From: Monarcha castaneiventris obscurior
Lineage: Eukaryota; Chordata; Aves; Passeriformes; Monarchidae
Reading direction: 5' to 3'
DNA length: 64,000 nt
Assembly: GCA_026261815.1 (NCBI GenBank)
Contig: JAMPIT010000230.1
Span: 39,020,501-39,084,500 of the forward strand
Shown here: positions 39,346 through 53,017 of the stretch, piece after piece
How positions within the stretch are numbered: position 1 is the first letter of the stretch
Layout of the letters: the number at the start of each line of letters is the position of its first letter
Position numbers and translations under genes: made by a program
Notes under the pieces: model-generated
The model's input: the letters and a program-made list of their open reading frames with translations, nothing else
Told to the model about the DNA's origin: nothing
The model's database searches: none

Positions 39346-39363
39346 TATATATACACACACACA
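39346..39363 (+). repeat. TA/CA microsatellite
   Basis: This is a short compound TA then CA dinucleotide run in intron sequence. Confidence 0.85.
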
Positions 39364-42300
39364 TCTATCAGGAATATATCAAAATGTAAGATAGTGACAC
39401 CTGGAACTCCAGTGTCAATAAAGCAATCACACCAGTCACTAATTGGATGCACTAGCTACCAATACAGCTCATATTCACAAATCCCACAGGATTTCCATTA
39501 AACCTGACTCCTTCCCACTATTTATTCTGAAAAAGGAAAGAGCATCAACACACATGCAAAAAGTCTACCATAAATACCTTTAACCATCAGCTCAGAAAGT
39601 ATACCTCACCAATTGAGATGTCTGACAAATGAAGGTAACTTCTACAAATGCAGTAAAAGTGATTTTTTTTTCCCAAATTTAATGCACTGTTGTTCTGAGT
39701 TAAGCATAACCACTGCAGAGGAAGTGAACTTTTGCCTTGACTTAACTACTGAGAAGAGCTCTCAGACTACTCAAGGTCACTTGTTGTGCCCATCTTACTA
39801 CTTGACAAAAGAAATTTTCTGACAGGGATTTACAGACTTCATTCTTTTCTTCAGTAAAGTCCCATAACAGATCTTTTAATGGGATTCCAGCTATAGCATG
39901 CAAGCTAGGAAGACAAAACTACAGCTTAATATATAACTAAGGTGAAATAAGTAAGAACAGAGGTTGCTGCTGGAAGTACTCCAATAGCTAACATAAATCT
40001 CTTATCAAGACGATTTTGCACTTCAAAGCGTCTAGTGTAGAAACACATACAAGACCAGATGACCACCAGTAACATATCTGTACACTTTGCTTGCAATAAA
40101 ACCTGACCTTCGGACCAAAAGGAACCTCCTTGAACTGTAAACAGGAAAGAATTCTACCCACAAAGCTTCATTCTGGGTTAAGACCCACAGCAGCCTCTGT
40201 GAACATTACTATGCTAATGACAAAAAATGTTTTAGGGAAGGATCCTGCAACACCAAGTGAGATACTCTGAAAATGCCTTGGAAAGATGGAACCAGATAAT
40301 GACATCTCTATCAGCTGTCCTGTCCCGATTACTGCTTCCCTCCCATTACTGGGAATAAGCACGAAATTCTCCACTATCATCACCTCAGGATAGCAGCCAG
40401 CTTGACCTCAATTATTTTAACGAAGCAAACAATGAACATTAAAACTGGAATGACTTGTTATATAATAGTTATTAAGGCTTAGACACATACATCCTATCAA
40501 CAAAGCTTCAAAGGAGCAAGTTAATTTTCATTTGGCATGTAATTTGCAGACAGAGACACAAAAAGTGATGGAACGAACAGAACTATACCTCTGTCAATCA
40601 GGATGGAAGCTAATCACCAGGGCACATTTCCTCTTCAGTCCTTGCCTCTGCTTTCACAATTCAATTTTTTCCCTCGAAGGAGAATGAAAACAAGGTCCCT
40701 CCACCCCATCTGTTATTTTGTTGTCTTTTCCCTAACCAGGAACCCACATAATCTTTGTTATAGAAAAAAATGAACAGTCAGTTGCTACATATCTTCATTG
40801 TCTCAGCTAACAAAACATTATTTTCTTTGGGGTTTTGTTTTGGCTTTTTGTGCTCAGCCTTTTCTCCATGTGCTCTACAGGGTGGTTCCTTGGGAGGAAA
40901 CCCTTACCGAACAAACACCAAATGTCATCAGGACTGAGTCTAAAAGCCAAGTCTAAGAGAACCAGAAACAGGGAGTGGAGGAGGCAGGCTGGCTCAATTG
41001 TTTCCCGTTCTTAGCTACTCTCTCACCAATCTGCTGCTGTCCCACTGGTCGCCAGCAGCACCTCCTGGGGCTATGAGCTCTCCACAGACCTCAGCACAGG
41101 GTTTACTCTCCAGTCAGCAGCTCTTATTTACCTACTTCTGTCATGAACATTTTGAATTGGCTAGTTAATTTCTTCATATACTAAACATGAAACTGTGCTC
41201 CACTCTTTACACATTCAATCCCTATTTTATATCTTCCAATTCTGTAACTTGGACACTTGTTGCATAACCTTACAACATAATATAATTCTGTTTTGTTCAG
41301 ACAACATTCATTAATCATTTGATGAACTAGAGAAATCTTCCACTTGGCCTGCTATCCAGTAGCTTATTAATCACGTCTGCAAGCTCCCTTGCTATTAGCT
41401 GCATGCCTACAATAGTAAGACTTTGTATTTTGTAGGTCTGCATACTATTGCTTTAGTCCATAAAGTTGCCAGATTTGGGGGAGACAGGAAAGAGGGGACA
41501 GGTCTTTTTTGCAGAATAGCCTGGAAACCTTAAACATTCCTTGCAGTAGCAGAGGAGGAAAATGAATCTACCTTCCCAAGAAATTCTCAGTCTGTTGCAA
41601 CTCAGGTATATGAGAGGAAGCTCCTCCCCTCCTCCCTTTAAAAGAGGCAGAAGCTCAGTATGAAGGGCAGCTGACCTAACTACCTGTTTTACAAAAGCAT
41701 GTCTCTGCTCAGAAGAATGAAAGACAGGATATATTTAACAGATCTATCTCCAGACACCAGAGAGTGTATATGGTATCTGTAATTGTCAGTGTTTTCTGGG
41801 ACTTCATGAAGACACTTTATTTGGATGCAGCATGCTCCCAAGGACAATCTGAGTGTTCTGAGTTTCTAAAGAAGTCTGCTTCTTACATCAGGCAAACAGA
41901 GAGACACCAGAGACAGCTTCACAGCCTTGCAACACATGGTTAGTAAAGAGGATTGAAGCAGTTCTGGCAGGATCCCTGAGAATGCCTCCAGAAAACTCAG
42001 CAAAACAGCCCACCTACTTGAGGCCAAAACAAATCAGATGCTTCCTTTTGCTACCTCCTTACCATGCTTCCTTATGACAACCCCAGACATAAGGTCAAAC
42101 GCATGCTTTCTGTATTCAGTCTGCCCTCCTCACCTGAGAAATGAGCTTCTGAATGACAGAAAGGCAACTGGGGGCAGGGGTGAGGGAAAGACCTGGTGTC
42201 CATGCAGACAGACTAGGACAAAAAGTTCAGATTTTGCCAGAGAATACTTAAATAGATGGACAATCTTGGATTTTCTAGAGGATGTTTTTAGTCTTAGTCA

Positions 42301-43764
42301 ATACTCTTGATATATATATTCAGTTTTCCTTGAGTGGCTTCATATTACATCGATGAGGGAAAAAATGGGAGGGGAGGGGAGGGAAGCTTTTCCTGTCATC
42401 CTCCCAAAATCTTTTAATTATTTTGAGAATACCTTCCTGCTGCTTAAATCTGAAGGAGAATACTTCTCCCTCACAAAACAACATCAACTTCATGGTTTTT
42501 TTCCCTGTGGAAGATTTACAAACAAACCAAAGTACAAAAACACTAGAGAGGAAAATTCCCGATAGTGTCAGCTGTCTAAGAGTGTTTAATGGAGCTACTC
42601 CACAAGTCTTTAGGTGAGAAGTGAAATCTTTTTAGAAAGAGCTGGTTGCCATAATAAATACACAAGTGAAAGTATGTGGTTCAGACAAATTGTATCAATG
42701 AGCGCTGTGTTTTCCTACAAAGCAGAGTGAGCAAGCTATTTTTCTGCAGAATGATCAACCTAGCACTGGTCACTTTGCCACGGGAGGGAGGGGTCTGGGA
42801 AGCAGGGCCTGCTGCAGGACACATGGCAGGTTTCCTCTTTTGCCTGTTGTGTTACAGCTCCCTGTGAACACTCCACGTATCCAGGTAACACGACATTTTG
42901 CACAAAAACAACTAGTAAATGCTGGGTTTTCCCACTGTGCTCCCTTTCCTTGAGTACTTTCTATTAACTATAGCCCACTAATAGCCACCTATTGAGATTT
43001 AGCATTTACTATCAAACACAACTCAAGTGGAGCAGAGTGTTGGGATCTTGAGGAAAAATCACAGGGAAGAGAAAAAAACAGCTCCCAAGGTTGTTTCCCC
43101 CACCTCACTTGCTTTCAGTGATCCAGAACCAAAAAAATTAGACAAGCAGAAAGGAGTCCTCAAATTCAAGTAAATCTTGGATGGCACCTGGCTGCCATGT
43201 AGCCAAGCAGGAAGCACACTGTTCTATTTTAAACCACAGAATGCAGTATTGAGAGCAGTTTATAAAAAGCACTTTGTGGGAAACTATTCTTATGTAATTT
43301 TACTATAAAAATTACCCCACAAAGTCATTATTTTTAGTCATTAAATGTTACTCATAAGCAGATGTTATTCTATGGGCTTTTCTGCGTAGCAGCTTTCCTT
43401 ACACTTCAGAAGGATCACTTTGCTGAAGCTAACAGCTATAGACCTGAGCTGGAAAGCATATTTTGATTATCAGGAATTTAGGCTCATTTGTGAATTTCAA
43501 CCATTCCAAAGAGCTCCTAAAATGTTGCTGCTAGCCATTAAGTCAACATCAGCAATCACAGGAAAATTCTAACAGTTTACTGCAATATAGGGCACAACTG
43601 ATAAAAAGTGAGGTTTGGACTTTGAGTGAACTTAGGCTTCAGAAGAGAAAAGGCCATGCTGAACATAAATTACACACTTCAACATGAGTAGCTTCAAGGA
43701 TGCAGAGGTTTCTGTCAGAACATACGGTGCTGGAAAAAGTAACACTGTAATCTTTTTAAATTTT

Positions 43765-43781
43765 TATTATTATTATTATTC
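43765..43781 (+). repeat. TTA trinucleotide microsatellite
   Basis: About five TTA units follow a T-rich stretch. Confidence 0.85.
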
Positions 43782-45903
43782 TATTCCACCTGGGAATATA
43801 TAAACACACATACTGCCACTCAGACAAGTCCAATATCCCATACAGTAGATGAACTTCTGATGGACAGTCCCAGTGCTTCTTCCCTTTCCCAAGACTGCTT
43901 ATAGATCCTTTCACCCCTTCTCTCAATTAGCCACCTAACTTGTAGTGTCCAAGCATAAAACTGACTTTTGTTTCTGTCACTTTAAAAACTCTCAGATGTG
44001 CACAGGTATTACTTCCCTATCTTACAGTCAATTCACCTCATGTTTTCTGAGAAGTCAGTGAGTCGTCAATATCAAGGCTATCCAACCTTGCCATTCCTGA
44101 CTCTTCCATAAAGTGTGCCTCCATAGGCTGTGACAAAGCATTCCTAATCCATCCCTTTGACTTCTCCCCATGGACAAAAGCTAACTGTCAACTGGTTTAA
44201 GTTGACATCATTAACTTTACTGCACTGAAGTGATCCACCATACACTACCATAATTTTGAGTGCCCGATTTGTGACACACTGTAAGGCTGGAGCACCTTTA
44301 TATAGCAACTTTTCCACAAATCCATCTGTTTTGTGTCTGTCAGCCTAGACCTATCAATAAAACTGCAATTGGGTAACTGGGGTTTTTGGAGAAAAACTGT
44401 AAGCAGTTATCCCAGAACACAGTAGATACCACCAGAAAAACATGCTAAGAAGTACGTGCAAGAACATTTGACTGTGCTTCCTAGAAAGTAGCAAAGGGAA
44501 GAGACAAACGAATGAACCATAATAAAAATTAAAAATAATTCATTAGTGACAGGTATGTATCTAGTACCTATACTACAATGCTACTTTAAAGCATATTAGT
44601 CAGATTCAGGCAGATGTAGCTCTGGTTTGCTTGCTGGATGAGATGTTGCTAGCCATTGTGTTATTAGCCATTTTTAAAAAGCTTACTGTCAGAAATCAGA
44701 ATTGTAACCAGTAAGCAGCTGCTGAAAAGCACCTGGGTAGCACAGTTTCCAAAGCATTCAACACCTGCAATACAAGCATTACAATAAGAACATGCAGCAA
44801 AAGCTGTTAGGGATCAGGTCTTTGTTAAATAACTAAGAGCTACAGTGCTTACTATTCACATTTGTTGTAAACTCAAAATGTGTCCAGTGTTTCTTAGAGT
44901 TGCATTCAGTACTTTACGTGTTACACAAGGAGCTGAAGATTATAGTAAGCCCTCAATAAAAGTGTATAATAATGTAAACTTAATGGTATGCTTAAAATAC
45001 ATGAGCCATTTCTATGGTTACTTCCTCCTTGAGGGCATTTCTATAAGTACTTTCTGTACTTAATATCTGAAACCTGGCCAGCCACCTAATATTACATTGT
45101 CATCTATTACCACTGAGAACATTCAAAAATACCTTCTACTTAATTTAATAAAAATAGCATGTAAGTGTGGGTTAACAAAATGGCCCATGTATCTTGGAAG
45201 CAGTAATTTGCATTACAAACAGAGTTGCAGAAGGTGCCCCTTGTCACCCTTGTTCAGGTTTTGCTGTGAAAATCACTGCTGCACCAGCCAGCCACCGAGA
45301 AACCTGCACAGGAAACAAGACCACGAGATGTCATACCCTAATTTGAGGAAAGATTTACAGAAGTATGTTTTCTTTAAAGCTTCAGTTTCAAACTGAGAAC
45401 CCTGATTTTAAACTACTGCAGTATTTGTGCTATAACTGTGAAAGACAACAGCCCTGAAGTTTTCCAAAAATGCAGGTATGTGTATGATATGCTATGCTGT
45501 TTTACACATGCACATAAAACAAAACAGTTGAATTCTGTACATAAAGCAGAATTAAGTTTTGAAGTTTTGAAGGCACACAGAAACTGGAGACAGAATTCTC
45601 TTCAAATGTGACTTCTCTCAAGATCCCTTGGGAACCTACCATTTACTTGAAGTGTAATTAAATGTTTTAGTAACTGTAAAGAATAATCTTGACTTCTCTT
45701 CAATTGCTTAAGAAAATGAATGCTGCAGGAATCTCTGAATGTAGTTATCATACGTACTGTATTATCCCTAATTTATAAATTGCCATTTATTAAATGATGG
45801 AAAATTATCATCTTTGCACATGCTCAATTACTGCTCAATTACAGGCCGAAAAGAAATCATTAAAAGAAGCCATGTTTATACTACTCCTATTTTTCAGGTT
45901 TGC

Positions 45904-45927
45904 GGGGGGGGGGGGGGGGGGGGGGGG
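45904..45927 (+). repeat. Uninterrupted run of 24 G
   Basis: Twenty-four consecutive G residues are followed shortly by another five (45934-45938). On the transcribed minus strand it is poly-C. The run could form G-quadruplex structures. Its exact length in a genome assembly is often unreliable. Confidence 0.9.
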
Positions 45928-48900
45928 CCAGTAGGGGGAAATATCAGAAATAATGATCCAGGTTCATTCTTGACATAACCCATATGGACAAACAAGGTAA
46001 TTTTAGTAGAACATTTGCTGTACGATTCCCATAGCAACCTTAATTCTCCCTGCCTGGGTATCTGAAACCCAGGATGACTCAACCTTCACACGAATACAAA
46101 ATCAAATGCACAGAACAAAGTGTAGTTCAGAAGATGCTACTTAAATGCACTCTTAGTGACTTCAAACATATTGCAAACACAAGGTAAAGGTTCAGAGATC
46201 ACAGTATTCAGCTCATGTTTGTGTAATAATAACAACTGGTTTATAGTATTAGAACAATTTCCATCTCCTCATCCCCGAAGTGAGACAGCTAATGCTACTT
46301 ACTGAATAATTTTTATAAGCCCATGTACATTTACTGCTCTAGGAGGTACTAGACTGACACTGTCAGAGATTTAAGCACCCCATTTAGTCCCCAAGGAGAC
46401 ATGTTTCTATTGATCTTAGCAGTACTAACTTGAGATAGAATAAGCAGATACAGGAGATGAGACATCTATAGACAAGTCAAACAGCCTCCAAAGAAAGTGC
46501 CACAGAAGGCACCAAATAACTTCATCTGTTCTGCATGCTCTCAGCCCTGGTTTTCTGTCTAGGGAGATGAATGGCAGGCAATCACACAAACACTGATGTA
46601 CAGCCAGAAGAACATTTCTGTGTGCTTGCACTGCTGTTTTCATACTGTACAAGGATCACATGTTTCTAGAACTAGGGCCAGCACCAATTCAGAAGAAAGT
46701 GCAGAGGTAACACCTGCGGCTGCCCCTTTTACACCTCATGTTAGGTTTGAAATTGGTTGACACTGTTACAGATTTAATGCCTCTAAACAAATCATAATGG
46801 CTCCTGTTAAAATCCAGCTGGGAGCAACCCTTTCAGTATCAGCGAGCTCTGGGGCAACTGTGCTGTTAAATGTACCTGTAACACAAATTTGTATTACAAC
46901 ACTTGTCAATTCAAAAAGCCTAAGCACAGTTAAATAGCAGTAGCCATAGTATAACTCACAGTACCATGTTCTGTGCCAAATAAATATCAACTAATGAATT
47001 AAGGCTTAAGGCGTCTTTCACCTGGTATTGACTTCAATGAACACAAAACCGACACAAAGGTTTTCTGCTGTCTTTTCTTCTGCTTCACTTTTCTTCAAGC
47101 CAAGAAGCATCCATTGCTTTCTGAGAAACAGCTGGTTTAGGTTTCAGTTTTTTCCAAGCACTTTCACATTACCTGTTTTAGAGTGGAGACATTCTTCCCT
47201 GTTTCTCACAGCCAGATCATTAAAAGGAAAAATTTCTGACAGTGGGATTGCAGACAAATGGAAGTGCAATACTTACAATACATATAAAGTATAGAGGATG
47301 TAACCTCTTTGGTAACATCTCATTTTCTGACTAGCATCCATGGTTAAAGCATAATCCGTAACATCTATCGTTAAAGACTACTTATCTTGTATATTGATAC
47401 GATGCACTTGATGAAAGATGATCAACAGGATAAGCCTTTACTAATTTATTATGTATAGTGGGGGGTTGCAGTAGGATATTTTAAATACAAGTCCAGGAAA
47501 AAATGGAGAGTTATAAGGCTACTCCTCTGTGTTCTTTCCCTCCCTTTTCCAAAATTGCCACTCACTGTACCACCATATTATTTCCTCAAATGAACAGAAA
47601 ACAGGACACTTGGATTTCAAAACTGAAACACTTCCTGCAGTATCTGTGAGAGATGAAATGCCCTGCTCAGTCCAACTAAGAAATCTCTCTAGAGTGTATT
47701 TTACTACACTAATTCTGAAATGCAGGAAGATTCTAGTTAAAAGGATCAACCACAAACTGCCACGAAAAAAACATCACAAAGCTACCTTTTATACTAAAAC
47801 ATGTCTAGAAAGAAAAATGGACATGATTTTAGTTAACTAGTTGTATACCTGACTAGCAAAAGCACAGCAACACAGACTTCAGCAGTGCTATTGTAGCTGC
47901 ACTCCATGGTTATCAGCTCTCCCCCTGATAATGCACCCACATTACTAGGCCAGAAAGACTGAAGTTAGCACAGTTTAGTAGCCCATCCTACCTCCATGCC
48001 TTAGGTGAACATGAGATCATTTTCATCTCCTAAAAGCAAATATTTATTATTCATGCAGACCTAATGGTCATCTTTGTTACAAAGCTAGCTCTCATCTTCC
48101 TGCGCTCCAAAATCAAGGTGAGAACTGCCAGGGAAAGCAATGACCTAATATATAGCATTTCTCCCCACTTACACAAAGTAATTTTACACAAAATTAGACA
48201 CATACTTCCAAAAACACTTAAAATGTTAACAGGATTTTTAAATGTTGTTTGTGCATACTTTACACTGTCTAGGCATGATGTCCTGTTCAAGGAGCTGAAA
48301 TTTCTTCATGCACCCTTATTGCACAACCACACAGAACCTCAACACTATGCCAAAGATCTAGAGCTACAGCACTCTTTTTGCTAGGACTCACATTAGACCT
48401 TATCCATTGACCTTTCCATGTACATACTTTCAGAGAAAGAAAAGGAGGACAAAAAAATTGAAATAAAGAGCAAAACTTGACTTTTTCAAAGCTGCAAAGT
48501 AAAATTTGGCATAGGTCAGAAATCATCAGGATTTCCCCCGTTACCAGCATGAACACTGACTACAAAGCTTTAACACCAACACACAGCTTAGTGTATGTCT
48601 CCACATAAAGTTCACACATGTGAAAGTCCTGCAAGTCTGAATGTTTCCATAAATGGTTTAAGTTCCACATCTGTTCTTTCACCTACAATGCTGCCTGTGC
48701 AATGCTATAATTCTGTGACACAACAAACACTTCTCCACAGAAAGCAGCATCCTTTTTTGCTAACAGTAGCCACAGTTCCTAACTTTGCTATCCAAATATT
48801 ACAGTGACCTGAAGACATTAACTTCTCACTTGAAAAATCCTCAACAGTGTTTTAGAATCATCTCCTTCCCCTAGTAACCACATAAAATTGGACAACTGCA

Positions 48901-51238
48901 GCCTCACAAAACTGCTGGTAAAACTCACTCCATGAAGCCCTAGGTTTAAGTCCTAGATTTCCTGATATTGTAAGGGAGGAAACAAAGAGCTAGCACTTAG
49001 CTGCATAATTCCTGCAGGAATCAAATGGTAACCATGTTTATATATGGAAAGGACATGTAAGAAGCAGTAGGACTGTCATCTTACCAAAAAGCAGTCCTTT
49101 CCAAGTTCTGGGACTGCCCACTGGCACATAAAAGAGATGTCAGACTGGTTGGAGGCCCTGTGAAATCTGGATCCATGCAGACGACTAGTCAGGGTATCAA
49201 AAGTTGTAACAAATACCACATTTCAAAGGGATCAGAAAATCCTTCATTGAATTTTTTCAGTTGTAGAAAGAAATATTTCTCTGGACTTTAATTTCTCTAA
49301 ATGTCTGTAAATAGTTAATATAAGTTACTACAAAATCTTCACACACTTGATCCTTTAAGAACAATGGTAACACTGCCAGAAGTTGTACAATAGTCAGACA
49401 CTCTCAGCCAAAATAAACACCATTCTGACCATTCTGTCACTAATATTTAGTTCAATGACAGCTAAAATTTAATATGAAGGGTGATGTGGCCACTTGAGCT
49501 TAACCTTCCAGTTAAGAAATCTCTAAGCTTAACTCTTATCATAAATTTCTAAGAGGATAATAATATGCACAGTTTTAAAAACAGAATTAAATTTCAAGAC
49601 CACAGAGACTTAGGTTACCATAAAATCACTTACTAAAAAATTAGCTCAAAGTACCCCTTTAATGCTAAGTTATGGTCCAAATAAAGACATAGGACCTCCA
49701 ATAATTCTGCATAAAGTGCAACACATTGTAGATCATTTCTCACAAAGTAATGTATGGTTTATTTTAGTTTTGATGTAACATCCCATAAATCAGTGTAGAC
49801 TGGACTATTAACACCAAGTTAATATAAGCAAAAATCTGATTTAAGAGAACAATATTAAACAGCATAAAAAATTACATTATGATGAAAAGTAATGCTCCTG
49901 AGCACCTTTTCAATTCAACATTATACAAAAGTAGGTCAAGCATTAAAACATAAATTTTTTATAGCAGTCAGAAGCTCCATACTTATGCTCAATTTTAACT
50001 TACAAAATTTGGAAAAAAGGTGAAATTCTTATTTCACAACAGAAACACTTACTACATGTGTCATTTTGCAGACCTAGACAGTTGTATTTACTACAGTTAT
50101 ACAATTTTGCATGTCAGGTGCTAAATAGACCTCTTTGATACAATTACTTTCATGCTAAAATTCTCTGTGAGATTAAAAATAAAACTGAATCAGCCAGAAA
50201 AAACCACAGAAGGAAACAATGTGCCTATTCTTACTACTAAGTGAAAAGAGAGAAAAAAGAACCATCAAGTATTACCAAACATCTTCCATTATATAAAATA
50301 TAGGAGTGTATTTTTGCAAAATGGAGGTACACTTCACTTTTATACAAATAATATGGCCAGATCAAGAAAGTTCAGAATTGAGTAGCAATTTCAAGCTCAA
50401 CATTTTCTCAGAAACATTGTGCAAGCTAGCAAAGATCACATGTCCTGAGTGAAGGATGCCCCTTTTTGCAGCATTACTGTTTTTCAAAGATCTCATATAC
50501 AATATGGTAGCATTACCATACCAGAACATGGTTGTGAAATTTAAAACACACATGCCTCCTCTCATTTTCCAGAAGCAGATCAGCTTTTTTCATTGACTCA
50601 ACTACTGCATTTTGTAAGGTGTAAAATTAGCTAATGCAGTCCTATTTATAGAACAATTAAAAAACTTATTTGCATGTCAAAGCTTCAATGGCATCATTCA
50701 ATCAGGGGAACACCAATATTGATTTATAATCCTTTTGCAGTCTCTTCCCTTCATCCATATCACACCAAACTACTTTCAAACAAACGGCAAAGATTTGGGT
50801 GTTGAGGAAGGGATTAACACTCTCTTACTGCACTTTTAACTCCTATTTTTCATTGTTTCAGATTACAAAACAGGATTAGAACAGATTTAAGCGCACTTTT
50901 GTGAAGGGCTCTGGAGGTATCTCTTTACTGATAAATTTAACAAGGGAGGGTGGATCTAACAGTCACCAATTAACTCATATATGGAACAAGGATATTCCCT
51001 GAAAACACAAGTATCATACACTCAAAGTCTATTGCATTCACTCTGGAAAAAGGGGGAGAAGGACGTGCACAGAGCATGCTGTTGAAAAAAAAATATGCTT
51101 TCTTAATCTGGAAAAAACAGACTTATCGTTTCACAAGATGGAAACAACATCAGCCAAGCAGCCACTTTTTACACAAGACTAGGATAGAGGGCAGAAGGTC
51201 TGATTTCTCCACTTTTATGCTCTTCTTTAAGAAGCAGC

Positions 51239-51253
51239 ATACACACACACACA
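51239..51253 (+). repeat. CA microsatellite
   Basis: A short (AC)n dinucleotide run of seven units with no other feature. Confidence 0.85.
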
Positions 51254-52714
51254 AAATATCGAGTACATAAAAAAGATAAACTTCACACATCGTCTTATAA
51301 AATTTGCTTATGCATCATTTATCTTAGAACCATTTTCCCTCCCTCCATTTCTTTTAACTGTTACTGTATATTCAATATCTAAGGGGTTTTTTTCATTATT
51401 ATTGCAGCACTCTAAAAGGAACTGGTGCTGCAGCTGAGGTACCACTCACATCAAACAGAACAAAATAATTACCTTCCATCATTACAGACTGAAGTCCTGT
51501 AAGAGTTACCTTTTTTGGAATCACATTGCAATACACACTACAAACAAGTCAGACAGCAATTCACCGGCCTTTTCTGCAGGGATGATACCTGACCTCTTAC
51601 TCATTGTTTTTCTATAGGTTAGTATTTATTTCTTGCAAGTGTAGTTCTTTGCAACTGATGGCTTTTTCCCTTCCCAACTTATCATGACCAGCACATACAC
51701 TAATACTCTCTTTTAAATTGCTTTCAGCCTTACTCGGCTTCATTTGACAAAATTGCAACAGCTCCCACTGTTGATTTTATTAATAGGTTTAAGGTGCACT
51801 CTGAATTCAACTTGTGAGAGCAAATACACTTAGCACCCTAGAAACAGCTTGGGGGAGATGATTGGTAGACAAAGACGGGATATTTTCATAAAAAACAGAT
51901 GTGTGTTTTCTATAAAGAAAATGTGGGTGACATTCAGACAGTGAGCTCTTCATTTTTAATGTTAACTAGAATAAAAACAAGCATTCTTCATCAGGATGTG
52001 CAATTTAAGCCTTCATTGAGAGCACATCCCAAGAATTTATTCAAATTCTTAACATGAAAGACAAACAAAAAAATAATAAGGGATGAAAGTGTGTTCTGTG
52101 TAAATTTGCCATACTATTTAAGCTTAAAACTCGGTACCTATTTTTGTTGTCTGGAGGACAGACTTAAATGTATGAGTTATGTATGAGTATGAGTTAAATT
52201 TCCTAAACACTGGTGCAAGCAGGCTTTAAAAGAAACATGCTTTTTTCTTTGGTCTTCATGCAATTGATACACACAAACCATTTTTCCATTGCAAGGACAG
52301 TAATATAAACTTGACACAAAGTTAAGACTACAGTAGTATAGCAACAAACTGCTGAGTGTGGGGAGCTATGCCTCCATTCACACATTCATCAGACTTATTC
52401 AAGAAGTCTTTTTCAAGCTATATTTAAATGCTTCAGGGCCCACTTTCCAATCTGAAAGGTTTTGCTGCACACAGCTTCAAAGAGATTTTCCCCCAGTAAT
52501 GAAACAGCACTGCAAAGTCCAGGAGCTGTAGCCAATCTAAGTCATTTTTTCAGCATGTGCACACACAAATTTTAACATCAGCATAAAAATATCTCCATAC
52601 ACCTGACCTGAAGCTGAACCAGAACTAAAGCCCACCTCCTCCTCAGCAAGGGGATCAAAACAAAGCAGTCATAAAGTAGGAAACAAAGAGAATTGTTAAC
52701 TTGTCAGACTCAAT

Positions 52715-52805
52715 TGCTTTTTCTAAAGCAAAATAAGCATTTCCAAATTATAGCAAAAACTGCTTTTTCTAAAGCAAAATAAGCATTTCCAAGTTATAGC
52801 AAACC
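52715..52805 (+). repeat. 46-bp tandem duplication beside a splice donor
   Basis: Units at 52715-52760 and 52761-52805 differ by one base (A/G) over their first 43 positions. Each unit starts with the near-palindrome TGCTTTTTCTAAAGCA. The high identity indicates a recent duplication. On the transcribed strand it begins about 20 bases after the donor of the exon at 53017-52826. Confidence 0.92.
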
Positions 52806-52825
52806 AGCAGATGTTTCTCTCTTAC

Positions 52826-53017
52826 CTCTCTGACTTCATGGAGTTGACCAGATCGCTGGCTCTTCGCTCTTCGAGCAGCTGCAGGTGATTTGTGATGTGT
52901 GATGGTTACAACAGTTGGCCCACTTTGATTGATGTGTTTCTGGCCACTTGGAGATGCAGAATTAACTGTCCCACTCGGCAGCAGAGATGAGCTTCTACTT
53001 CGGGAGGATGAGATGCT
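52826..53017 (-). CDS. OSBPL10: OSBPL10 internal exon: Ser-rich linker after PH domain
   Basis: This 192-base exon encodes 64 codons. It opens with a serine/arginine-rich stretch ([16 protein letters not shown]), followed by [19 protein letters not shown] (residues 36-54) and GQLHEVRE. The [15 protein letters not shown] block and the continuation HEVRE-IMSQ identify ORP10, since the ORP11 sequence as I recall it differs here. The segment is basic and probably flexible, linking the PH domain to the helical region. The acceptor AG is at 53019-53018 and the donor, GAG followed by GTAAGAG, is at 52825-52824. Both ends are phase 0. The preceding PH-domain exons are not in this window. Confidence 0.94.

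Larger units (their letters stand above)
32708..52825 (-). other. OSBPL10: OSBPL10 intron (20.1 kb)
   Basis: This phase-0 intron is bounded by GT at 52825-52824 and AG at 32709-32708. HEVRE joins directly to IMSQAEG, so no coding exon is missing. It contains the second LTR-type repeat (35956-36849), several microsatellites, a 24-base G run and a 46-bp tandem duplication just after the donor. A somewhat GC-richer patch follows the LTR-type repeat (36930-37150) and is not recognised. Confidence 0.9.

Noticed and set aside
48930..48975. tRNA-like GGTTTAAGTCC arm
   Set aside because: No acceptor stem, D-arm or anticodon arm can be fitted around it.
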